From Alphaproteobacteria bacterium (lineage in GTDB: Bacteria; Pseudomonadota; Alphaproteobacteria; JANQSM01): a DNA stretch of 12,856 nt. Position 1 is the first letter of the stretch. Each line of letters starts with the position of its first letter. Position numbers and translations under genes: made by a program. Location: NCBI GenBank assembly GCA_028284025.1, contig JANQSM010000197.1, forward strand, positions 1 through 12,856, in the 5' to 3' direction. The notes beneath the pieces were generated by a model. That model saw only the letters and a program-made list of their open reading frames with translations, did not search any database and was not told where the DNA came from. Of the stretch, positions 1 to 8,400 are shown piece by piece.

Positions 1-1381
<1,381 letters not shown>

Positions 1382-1404
1382 AAGTCTTAACCCCAGTTTT
1401 GAGT

Positions 1405-1428
1405 AAGATCAATAGAATGTTTGATCTT
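1405..1428. repeat. Perfect inverted repeat, 8-bp arms, 8-bp spacer, in ctaC leader
   Basis: The arms AAGATCAA (1405-1412) and TTGATCTT (1421-1428) are exact complements around TAGAATGT. The repeat lies 24-47 bp upstream of the ctaC start at 1381. It could be a protein-binding operator or an RNA hairpin in the 5' leader. The half-sites are inside-out relative to the FNR consensus (TTGAT-N4-ATCAA), so FNR is not the obvious reader. The nine bases TGATCTTCA recur as a direct copy at 1372-1380, over the ctaC start. Confidence 0.65.
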
Positions 1429-1439
1429 CAGTTTTATAA

Positions 1440-1454
1440 CACACATAGTGTGTG
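1440..1454. repeat. Perfect inverted repeat CACACA-TAG-TGTGTG, candidate operator
   Basis: A 15-bp palindrome with 6-bp arms lies between the divergent ctaC and tldD genes. It directly abuts a leftward -10-like TATAAA (1438-1433), so a bound protein would cover the -10/-35 spacer of a ctaC promoter there. The regulatory role is inferred from position only. Confidence 0.55.
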
Positions 1455-1555
1455 GCACAGTAGAAATTTAACCCTATATATACAAAGAAAAATTTATATT
1501 TGTAATTTCGAGACACTTTGCCACACTCAAAGCAGATAAGAAAGCTATTACCCCT

Positions 1556-2977
1556 ATGAAAGCAGACACCTTTTTCTTCGACCAAACTGACCTGGAAGCT
1601 AACAAAACCAGCTCCTTTGTTGCCGATACTTTGCAAGACGCCGACGACGGAGAACTTTACCTGCAATATGTAGAGTCCGAAGATATTGTCTTTGATGACG
1701 GCAGAATTCGTTCCTCTTCTTTTGACACAACGCAAGGTTTTGGTTTGCGCATGGTGTGTGGTGAATCCACGGGTTACGCCCATGCCAATGTATTCAACAT
1801 GGATGCCCTTAGCCGAGCCGCCAAGGCTGTACAAGCGGTAAAGTCAGGGCATGCTGGCACCCTGGATGTCAGCCCAAAGATTGCTCAAAAACCTTTGTAT
1901 GCGCCGGCTAATCCGCTTGGAGATCAAAGCTTTCAGGATAAAGTGGCGTTGTTACAACAGATTGATGCTTATGCCCGCAAAAAGTCCAATCAGGTGGTGC
2001 AGGTTTCCGCCGGATTATCAGGAGAATGGGATGTCATTAAAATTATCCGTCCAGACGGCTTTATGGCAGAAGATTTTCGCCCAATGGTGAGCTTACGGGT
2101 GTCTATTGTCACAACCGATGGAAAAATCCAGGAATCCGCCAACCATTCTGGAGGAGGACGCATTGGTTATGAAGACTTTTTTAAAGAAGAAGTCTGGCAA
2201 GCCTATGTGGATGAAGCTTTGCGCGGAGCACTTGTAAAACTGGAAGCAAAACCGGCTCCGGCCGGGGTTATGCCGGTGGTCCTGGGTTCAGGCTGGTGCG
2301 GTGTATTATTGCATGAAGCGATTGGCCATGGACTGGAAGGAGATTTTAACCGCAAAAAAACCTCAGCCTTTGCGGGCCTAATGGGTGAGCAGGTTGCTTC
2401 CAAAGGAGTAACGGTTGTGGACGATGGTACTTTGCCCGACAAGCGTGGATCCTTAACAATTGATGATGAAGGCACACCTTCAAACTATAACGTGCTGATA
2501 GAAGACGGCATTTTAAAAGGCTATATGCAAGACCGTTTGAACGCCCGGCTGATGGGTGTTCCTGCCACCGGCAACGGACGGCGAGAATCTTTTGCGCATT
2601 TGCCCATGCCCCGTATGACCAACACGTATATGCTTAACGGAGCGCACAACAAGCAGGAATTAATTGAAAACGTAGATCGCGGCCTGTACGCCGTTAATTT
2701 TGGTGGGGGCCAAGTGGACATCACCTCGGGCAAGTACGTTTTTTCTGCCACGGAAGCCTATATGATTGAAAAAGGTAAAATCACCTATCCAGTCAAAGGC
2801 GCAACCTTGATTGGCGATGGCCCAACAGCTTTGACCAAAATCCGTATGGTGGGCAATGATATGGCCCTGGATCCAGGGGTGGGAACTTGCGGCAAGGAAG
2901 GCCAGTCTGTGCCTGTCGGTGTCGGCCAACCCAGTCTTTTAATAGATGGAATCACCGTCGGCGGCACCCAAGGATAA
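1556..2977 (+). CDS. tldD: TldD family zinc metalloprotease
   Basis: TldD is the catalytic half of the cytosolic TldD/TldE (PmbA) protease, which degrades unfolded peptides and trims peptide precursors such as microcins. The 473-residue product is about the length of E. coli TldD. The zinc motif HEAIGHGLEGD starts at H253, with H257 as second ligand. The conserved GTCGKEGQ places the third ligand at C445. The 253/257/445 spacing equals that of the E. coli ligands as I recall them (262/266/454), so the enzyme should be active. Other conserved stretches are the N-terminal SEDIVFDDGRI, the VVDDGTLPDKRGS and DDEGTPS segments, and the C-terminal GVGQPSLLIDGITVGGTQG. The start at 1556 has only a weak purine-rich site (GATAAGAAAG). 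No tldE/pmbA partner is in the window. The gene is divergent from ctaC. Confidence 0.96.
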   Translation: MKADTFFFDQTDLEANKTSSFVADTLQDADDGELYLQYVESEDIVFDDGRIRSSSFDTTQGFGLRMVCGESTGYAHANVFNMDALSRAAKAVQAVKSGHAGTLDVSPKIAQKPLYAPANPLGDQSFQDKVALLQQIDAYARKKSNQVVQVSAGLSGEWDVIKIIRPDGFMAEDFRPMVSLRVSIVTTDGKIQESANHSGGGRIGYEDFFKEEVWQAYVDEALRGALVKLEAKPAPAGVMPVVLGSGWCGVLLHEAIGHGLEGDFNRKKTSAFAGLMGEQVASKGVTVVDDGTLPDKRGSLTIDDEGTPSNYNVLIEDGILKGYMQDRLNARLMGVPATGNGRRESFAHLPMPRMTNTYMLNGAHNKQELIENVDRGLYAVNFGGGQVDITSGKYVFSATEAYMIEKGKITYPVKGATLIGDGPTALTKIRMVGNDMALDPGVGTCGKEGQSVPVGVGQPSLLIDGITVGGTQG

Positions 2978-2991
2978 GTTTGTCCTTTTTT
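2970..2991 (+). terminator. Weak intrinsic terminator after tldD
   Basis: AAGGA (2970-2974) pairs with TCCTT (2983-2987) around an 8-base loop, followed by a T run to 2991. The stem overlaps the end of tldD and is only 5 bp long, so termination may be partial. Confidence 0.4.
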
Positions 2992-2994
2992 CTC

Positions 2995-3023
2995 TTGACT
3001 TTATTTTCTTAAACGGATACATT
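2995..3023 (+). promoter_or_regulatory. Sigma70-type promoter for the lysozyme-like gene
   Basis: A -35 box TTGACT (2995-3000) and a -10 box TACATT (3018-3023) are separated by exactly 17 bp. The predicted start of transcription is near 3030, giving a leader of about 25 bases that contains the AGAGG site at 3041-3045, eight bases before the ATG. An overlapping alternative -10 is GATACA (3016-3021). Confidence 0.6.
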
Positions 3024-3053
3024 ACCGCAAATTCATAACAAGAGGCAGAAAAT

Positions 3054-3977
3054 ATGAGAGAGACACGATACGGATATACTTCTGGTGGCAATGAAAGATG
3101 GCTTCATCATGCTGCCGGCTTTACTCTTCTTGGGGTAATTGGACTTGCAGTTGTTTCCCCTGTTGTAGCAAAAACCTTTTTTCCCCAACGGGCGACACCA
3201 TCTGTGCAACCTGATGGGACATCAAACCCTGGAGATATTCCGCGCCTTCTTACAGATGAAGAAAGGCAAGCCTGGGAAGCACGTGGAAAACTGATAGAAG
3301 AGATGATGCGGCTTAGAGAACAGCAGGATAGTGCGCCAGCAGATCCCGCCGTTACGACCCCGGAAAATCAAGAAAATCCAGAAACTGACGAAACTGAAGA
3401 GCTTTCTTTTAATCAAGAATTGAAAGCGTTTATGATCCTACAAGAAGGGCGCCGCTCTAAAGTTTACGAATGCGGTTCTGGGTGTTCCACCATCGCTATC
3501 GGCTTTAACCTGGATGCACAGAACAATGACGCGCAATTCAAAAAAGCCCTGGGATGTGACGATACGTTTCTGCAACAAGTTGCCAATGGTGCTCAATCAT
3601 TGACGGATGACCAGATTGATGCCTTGTATCAAAGTGAAATAAAGGAAGTCACCGCTTTTTTACAGGAAAATGCGCCTGGATTTGAGAATCTGGCTGACCA
3701 TCAAAAAATGGCCCTTATTTCTTTAACCTATCAATCACGGAAATATGTAGGCAAAGATATGCGCCGCTATTTACAAGAAGGTCAGATGGATAAGATTGTA
3801 GCAGAAATTCTGTATGGATGTGACAAAGACGGTGAGTATACTAATCGCCGCAACCGTGAAGCGGCGCTTTTTGCAGGTGTAGAAGATGTGGCGATGATCC
3901 GGGCTGGTTATCCAGCCAGTCTATTAGACGATGCACCAAGCCTGGCTCACTTGCAAAATACGGGTTCTAGCCGATAG
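3054..3977 (+). CDS. Membrane-anchored or secreted lysozyme-fold (T4 lysozyme/pesticin-like) protein
   Basis: This is a probable peptidoglycan hydrolase (muramidase) acting in the periplasm or outside the cell. The 307-residue product has a short cytoplasmic N-terminus, one hydrophobic helix (about 20-39, ending VVSPVVA) that is a signal peptide or anchor, a charged helical stretch (about 66-92), an acidic Pro/Glu-rich linker (about 93-118) and a C-terminal lysozyme domain (about 120-282). The domain shows the T4 lysozyme pattern E-G-R-x4-Y...TIAIGFNL, then LG at about 166, SLTDDQ, and a late NRRNREAALFAG. By spacing, E131 matches T4 Glu11 and T146 matches Thr26, but the Asp20 position is C140. 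The domain has four cysteines (140, 144, 168, 256), enough for two disulfides and consistent with export. The gene is monocistronic, with its own promoter and terminator. No holin or phage gene is nearby. The fold call is firmer than the substrate. Confidence 0.8.
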   Translation: MRETRYGYTSGGNERWLHHAAGFTLLGVIGLAVVSPVVAKTFFPQRATPSVQPDGTSNPGDIPRLLTDEERQAWEARGKLIEEMMRLREQQDSAPADPAVTTPENQENPETDETEELSFNQELKAFMILQEGRRSKVYECGSGCSTIAIGFNLDAQNNDAQFKKALGCDDTFLQQVANGAQSLTDDQIDALYQSEIKEVTAFLQENAPGFENLADHQKMALISLTYQSRKYVGKDMRRYLQEGQMDKIVAEILYGCDKDGEYTNRRNREAALFAGVEDVAMIRAGYPASLLDDAPSLAHLQNTGSSR

Positions 3978-4000
3978 AAGGCTTATCGGGTTTTCTTTTA
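3971..4000 (+). terminator. Intrinsic terminator of the lysozyme-like gene
   Basis: CCGATA (3971-3976) pairs perfectly with TATCGG (3984-3989) around a 7-base loop, followed by a T-rich tract (3991-3999). The left arm includes the last codons and overlaps the stop codon (3975-3977). Confidence 0.75.
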
Positions 4001-4012
4001 AAAAATGCAAAC

Positions 4013-4040
4013 AGCCGTTGAATAGGTCGGCTAACCTATT
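4013..4040 (-). terminator. Possible hairpin terminator of the deaminase-upp operon
   Basis: Two alternative stems overlap the upp stop: AATAGGT/ACCTATT (4021-4027 with 4034-4040, 6-base loop) and AGCCG/CGGCT (4013-4017 with 4028-4032). Read leftward, a run of six T begins only about 7 bases beyond the second stem, so this is a weak candidate. Confidence 0.35.
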
Positions 4041-4665
4041 TCACTGTATTGAAAATCCGGTCGCCCGCATCCCCCAGCCCAGGCACAATATAGGCTTTAT
4101 CATTTAAATGCTCATCCAGAGCTGCCAAATAAACCTGGCATTCAGGAAATTCTGCCTGGATGCGTTTTACCCCTTCCGGGGCCGCAATCAGGGACATAAG
4201 CTTAACCTTAGGCACTCCCCACTTTTTGACTACCTGTAATGTGGCACTCGCAGATCCCCCCGTTGCCAGCATAGGATCTACCACAATCACGACATCTGCC
4301 GGGTCATCCTCTGGTAATTTATTGTAGTATATTACTGGCTCCAGAGTTTCTTCATTACGATAAAGCCCCAAATGCCAGACTTCTGCCTGGGGCATCATAT
4401 CAAGAACAGGGTCAACCATACCCAGGCCCGCGCGTAAAATCGGTACAATTGCCAGGCGCTGCGCCAGTTTTTGGGCTTTCATACCAGTCAAAGGAGTTTC
4501 AATAGAGGTTTCTTTTAAATTCAGGTCCCGCGTCGCTTCCACCAGCAACAGCTGTGTCAACTTGTTGGCTGTGGTACGAAACATCTGAGATGGTGTGTTT
4601 TTATCCCGCAAAATAGCCGTATGATGACTGGCCAGAGGGTGATCTAAAACAACAAAATTGGACAT
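4036..4665 (-). CDS. upp: Uracil phosphoribosyltransferase
   Basis: This enzyme converts uracil and PRPP to UMP and pyrophosphate in the cytosol (pyrimidine salvage). With the start at 4665 the product is 209 residues, beginning MSNFVVLDHPLASHH, which matches the usual length of about 208. The frame is open further to an ATG at 4716, but that would overlap the end of the deaminase gene and add a non-conserved extension, so I reject that start. Diagnostic segments are the PRPP-binding loop VIVVDPMLATGGSA, the early KTPSQMFRTTANKLTQLL-like region (here NTPSQMFR), PILRAGLGMVDPVL, and the C-terminal uracil-binding region YIVPGLGDAGDRIFNT. It lies 19 bp behind the cytosine deaminase gene on the same strand, and that enzyme makes its substrate. 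Confidence 0.96.
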   Translation of the reverse strand: MSNFVVLDHPLASHHTAILRDKNTPSQMFRTTANKLTQLLLVEATRDLNLKETSIETPLTGMKAQKLAQRLAIVPILRAGLGMVDPVLDMMPQAEVWHLGLYRNEETLEPVIYYNKLPEDDPADVVIVVDPMLATGGSASATLQVVKKWGVPKVKLMSLIAAPEGVKRIQAEFPECQVYLAALDEHLNDKAYIVPGLGDAGDRIFNTVK

Positions 4666-4684
4666 AAATACGCTTTCTTGCCTG

Positions 4685-5146
4685 TTATTCTGACGGGGGG
4701 ATGCCAATGTCTTCATTCCATAATTCTGGACGTTCCCTGATCATGCGCTGCATCAAAGCAATGCAGCGTTCATCATTCAAGTTAATGACCTCAACCCCTT
4801 CCGCTTTTAGCCAGTCTTCCCGACCCTGGAAAGTAATATTTTCCCCAATTATAACGCGCGGCACTTTATGCAAAATAATGGTCCCGGTGCACATAGCGCA
4901 CGGGCTTAAAGTTGACACGATGGTCAGTTCATGCCAGTCCCGACGGCGCCCTGCGTTACGGATACAGTCCATTTCACCGTGAGCTGTTGGATCCCCCTGC
5001 TGTACCCGCTGGTTATGCCCAGCAGCAACAATTTCCCCTGCTTTTGATAAAATGGCAGATCCAATGGGAATACCCCCTTCAGCCCAGGACTTTTCAGCCT
5101 GTTCAACAGCGGCATCCATACCACGCTTATAGATTTCCGTTTCCAT
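4685..5146 (-). CDS. Cytosine deaminase, yeast FCY1-like (zinc cytidine deaminase-like fold)
   Basis: The predicted reaction is hydrolytic deamination of cytosine to uracil. The 153-residue product carries the zinc deaminase signature: TAHGEMDC (zinc ligand H56, proton shuttle E58) and SPCAMC (C83 and C86). These correspond to H62, E64, C91 and C94 of yeast cytosine deaminase. Beyond the generic motifs it shares yeast-type features: CAMCTGTIILHKVPRVIIGEN, INLNDERCIALM, and a C-terminal RPELWNEDIG whose W143 and D146 match the yeast residues that close over the base (W152 and D155, from memory). This argues for a free-base cytosine deaminase rather than guanine deaminase or tRNA adenosine deaminase (TadA). 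It is unrelated to E. coli CodA, an amidohydrolase. It is the first gene of an operon with upp. The ATG at 5146 follows GGAG at 10 bases and GAGAG immediately upstream. Confidence 0.88.
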   Translation of the reverse strand: METEIYKRGMDAAVEQAEKSWAEGGIPIGSAILSKAGEIVAAGHNQRVQQGDPTAHGEMDCIRNAGRRRDWHELTIVSTLSPCAMCTGTIILHKVPRVIIGENITFQGREDWLKAEGVEVINLNDERCIALMQRMIRERPELWNEDIGIPPSE

Positions 5147-5194
5147 CTCTCTTTAACTCCATTTTTTATCGCTTTTTTTCGCCAATTTCCAAGC

Positions 5195-5222
5195 ATTATG
5201 CGGATTGAAGAAAAATTGTCTA
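5195..5222 (-). promoter_or_regulatory. Sigma70-type promoter of the cytosine deaminase-upp operon
   Basis: Read leftward, a -35 box TAGACA (5222-5217) and a -10 box CATAAT (5200-5195) are separated by 16 bp, each matching five of six consensus bases. Transcription would start near 5188, leaving a leader of about 42 bases before the ATG at 5146. I see no riboswitch-like structure in that leader. Confidence 0.6.
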
Positions 5223-5232
5223 CATTTTCCTG

Positions 5233-5303
5233 AAAAATACAGAAAAAGGGAAAAATTACCCGGCAAATTCTGCCCAAAAAAGGCTAAAAAAAAAATTTAA
5301 AAA
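5233..5303. promoter_or_regulatory. Phased A-tracts, probable intrinsically curved DNA
   Basis: A-runs of five or more begin at 5233, 5243, 5251, 5276, 5286 and 5299, mostly near multiples of one helical turn. Such spacing bends DNA and can act as an UP-like element or a site for nucleoid proteins. It lies upstream of both the leftward deaminase promoter and the rightward adhesin gene. Confidence 0.45.
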
Positions 5304-5324
5304 TATTTTTGCACTGCATACAAT
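5296..5324 (+). promoter_or_regulatory. Candidate adhesin promoter
   Basis: A good -10 box TACAAT (5319-5324), preceded by TGCA, is 17 bp from a poor -35 box TTTAAA (5296-5301). The A-tract DNA directly upstream may compensate for the weak -35. The implied leader is about 110 bases. Confidence 0.3.
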
Positions 5325-5430
5325 TATGCTCTTCAAGTATAGCCTCAAAATATCCCTTTTGGCACAAAACCTGCATCTTCTTCGCACATGCACCATTAAC
5401 ACTTTATTGGGTATTAGGTACTAAAATTAA

Positions 5431-5437
5431 GGGAAAG
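5431..5437 (+). promoter_or_regulatory. Ribosome-binding site supporting the adhesin start at 5444
   Basis: GGGAAAG lies six bases before the ATG at 5444. A competing site AGAGAGG (5466-5472) lies ten bases before an in-frame ATG at 5483. I prefer 5444 because the extra 13 residues form a basic extension typical of long signal peptides of large exoproteins, but 5483 is a real alternative. Confidence 0.5.
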
Positions 5438-5443
5438 CATAGA

Positions 5444-8400
5444 ATGAAATTAGGTAAGATTGTTAAGAGAGGTGTAAACAGAATGCAGGATAGAGCAGAT
5501 CGCAATATCTCTCCAGAACATGCAAGGGTCAAGCACATGCTTCGCTATGGCGTTGTGCTTGTCAATGCTTTGGGTGGGATGATGTACGCTTCTACCGCGC
5601 TTGCTTCCGCTGATTTACCGGTCCTGGACCAGGTTCAATCAGGCGAAGTATCTATTCAGGAAGCTGGCAAAAACATGACCATCAATCAAGCCAGCAAAAA
5701 AGCTATTATTGAGTGGGATTCTTTTAACATTGGACAAAGTAACAAGGTTGAATTTGTCCAACCTAACTCCAAATCCATTGCCCTCAACCGGGTTACAGGT
5801 AAAAATGCTTCAACTGTCCGCGGAAGACTGGATGCCAACGGGCAAATCTTCTTGATCAACCCGAATGGAATCATGTTCACCAATACAGCTAAAGTGAATG
5901 TAGGTGGCCTGGTTGCAACGACAGCAGATATCAAGGATAATGATTTTTTAAGCAATCAATTCAAATTTGAAGCCCCTGCAAAAGGGTCTTATGTCAAAAA
6001 TCATGGAAAAATTACTGTAAAAGACGCTGGTCTAGCGGCCCTGGTTGCTGCTGATGTTGAAAACAAGGGCGTGATTCGTGCTGAACTTGGTAAAGTAGAG
6101 CTGGCATCCGGTGGTGCCTTTACCGTTGATTTATACGGGGACGGAAAAATTCAACTGGCCCTTGGCAAAAACAGCCTAAGCCGCATACAAAACAGTGGTC
6201 AAATCTATGCCCATGGGGGACAAGTTTTTCTAAGTGTTCATGCCTCTCAAAACATCGTCAATAATATCGTGAATACCAGCGGCATTATCGAAGCCCATGA
6301 TGTGAAAAATGGTAAAGATGGTGTGATTGAATTGGTCGCACGCAATGTTCAGATTGGAAATAGACTAAAAGCCGATGATATTACCATCACCGCCAGTAAC
6401 AAGATCACTTCTTCAAAAGACATTACAGCTTTTGATGATATCGTGATGACAGCGGCTACTGAGATTGATCTAAAAGGCAATATCATCGGGAATGACAAAA
6501 TTGACATTTCTCTGACCAAGGGCGGAGATCTAAAAACAGCTAACATCACATCCCACACAGGTGATATTACAATCAACAATGGGGACACGTCTGGTGACAA
6601 CCACATCAAAACCGGCAGCCTGATTGCCAAGGCTGGAAAAATTACGGTTACGGCAGAAGATGATCTGGATGTAAAAGGCAAAATTGAAGCCAAGGAAGAC
6701 GTTAAATTTGTCTCCACCGAGGGTGACGTTAACCTGTCACAAGTTAAAAGCTATAAAGCCCAAGAAGACATTATTGTGAATGCCAAAGGCAATATCGTTC
6801 TTAAGAATGCCCGCGCTGACCAGGATGTGATTGCCGCCGCAGAAGGCAAAATCACCGGAGAAGGCAACATTACCGCAGGTCGTGATATTAAATTTACTTC
6901 GAGTAAAAATGCAATCGATGCCCGCAATGCCAGCTTTAACGCCGGGGACGATGCTTTCTTGAAGGCAAATTCTGACATCCGTACCAAAAATGTTACCGCA
7001 CAGGATACCGTAAAAGTAGAAGCAACCAAAGGCGGAGACTTCTTGCTGGCTAATGTTACTTCCAAATCCGGCAGCGTAACAATTGATAATGGCGATACTT
7101 CTGGTGATAACATGATCCGCACTGGATCTCTTTCTGCTAAAGAAGGTAGCATCAAGGTTACAGCTGAAGATGATTTCGAAGCTCAAGGTAAAATTGAATC
7201 GAAAAATGACACCACCATCAAATCTCTGGAGGGAGACATCAACTTAAGAAAAGTTTCTAACTATAATGTTGATGAAGACTTAAACCTAAATGCCAAAGGC
7301 AACATCGTTCTTAAGAACGCCCGTGCTGACCAGGATGTGATTGCCACTGCAGAAGGCAAAATCACCGGAGAAGGCAACATTACCGCAGGTCGTGATATTA
7401 AATTTACGTCGAGCAAGAACGCGATTGATGCCCGCAACGCCAGCTTTAATGCCGGAGATGACGCTTTCTTGAAAGCAAACTCTGACATCCGCACTAAAAA
7501 CGTTACCGCGCAAGACACCGTAAAAGTAGAAGCAACCAAAGGCGGAGATTTCTTGTTGGCTAATATCACATCCCACACAGGCGATATTACAATCAACAAT
7601 GGGAACACGTCTGGTGACAACCACATCAAAACCGGCAGCCTGATTGCCAAGGCTGGAAAAATTGCAGTTACAGCAGAAGATGACTTTGAAGCCCAAGGTA
7701 AAATTGAATCGAAAAATGACACCACCATCAAATCTCTGGAAGGAGATATCAACTTAAGAAAAGTTTCTAACTATAACGTTGATGAAGACTTAAACCTAAA
7801 TGCCAAAGGCAATATCGTTCTTAAAAATGCCCGCGCTGACCAGGATGTGATTGCCACCGCAGAAGGCAAAATTACCGGAGAAGGTAACATCACCGCAGGT
7901 CGCGACATTAAATTTACATCGAGCAAAAATGCAATCGATGCCCGCAACGCCAGCTTCAATGCCGGAGATGATGCTTTCTTAAAAGCAAACTCTGACATTC
8001 GAACCAAAAATGTTACCGCACAAGACACCGTAAAAGTAGAAGCAACCAAAGGCGGAGATTTCTTGCTGGCTAATGTGACATCCAAATCCGGCAGTGTAAC
8101 AATTGATAACGGAGATACTTCTGGTGATAACACCGTGAAGGTTAATAACATCAAGGCTGTCAACGGCAGCATCAAGGTAACAGCCGAAGACGGCCTGACA
8201 CTGGATCGTGATGCAATCGCAGGAAAAGATCTGACTTTAATTGCCCTGGAAAGTGATTTGAATCTTACTTCTGCGGAAAGACTTCAAAGTGGAAACAACA
8301 TTACCTTTGATGCAGGCAACAAAAAACGCGTCATTCTTTCTAAAAACACCATAAACGCTGAAAAGAACGTAACGTTCAAAAATGAAGCCTATGTTTCCGG

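Larger units (their letters stand above)
1382..1555. promoter_or_regulatory. Divergent ctaC/tldD intergenic region
   Basis: This 174-bp AT-rich region must hold the promoters for ctaC (leftward) and tldD (rightward). It contains two perfect inverted repeats, listed separately. A leftward -10-like TATAAA lies at 1438-1433, just left of the 1440-1454 repeat. A rightward -10-like TATATT lies at 1495-1500. I could not pair either with a convincing -35 box, so exact promoters are not called. Confidence 0.5.
5147..5443. other. AT-rich divergent intergenic region between deaminase and adhesin
   Basis: This 297-bp region holds no gene I can support. It contains the leftward operon promoter (5195-5222), a series of A-tracts (5233-5303) and the untranslated leader of the adhesin gene. 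The adhesin frame is open upstream to an ATG at 5309, but those 45 codons (three cysteines, no signal-peptide logic) look like leader sequence rather than protein. Confidence 0.6.

Noticed and set aside
1405..1428. FNR/Anr binding box
   Set aside because: The half-sites run ATCAA-N8-TTGAT, the reverse orientation and wrong spacing compared with TTGAT-N4-ATCAA.
1409..1834. Minus-strand 141-codon open frame spanning the ctaC-tldD gap
   Set aside because: Most of it is antisense to the conserved start of tldD, it crosses the control region, and the predicted protein shows no domain logic.
3054..3977. Prophage lysis cassette
   Set aside because: The lysozyme-like gene stands alone with its own promoter and terminator, carries an N-terminal membrane helix, and has no holin, spanin or phage structural gene nearby.
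4666..4716. Upstream start for upp at 4716
   Set aside because: It would overlap the conserved end of the deaminase gene and add 17 residues not seen in this family. The start at 4665 gives the usual length.
5309..5443. Upstream start of the adhesin at 5309
   Set aside because: The extension places 45 odd residues with three cysteines ahead of the signal peptide of a protein in which I see no other cysteine, and a ribosome-binding site is found at 5431-5437.
6514..8310. CRISPR or mobile-element repeat array
   Set aside because: The repeats are 510 bp long, coding and in frame within one gene. There are no short repeats with unique spacers, no terminal inverted repeats and no transposase.
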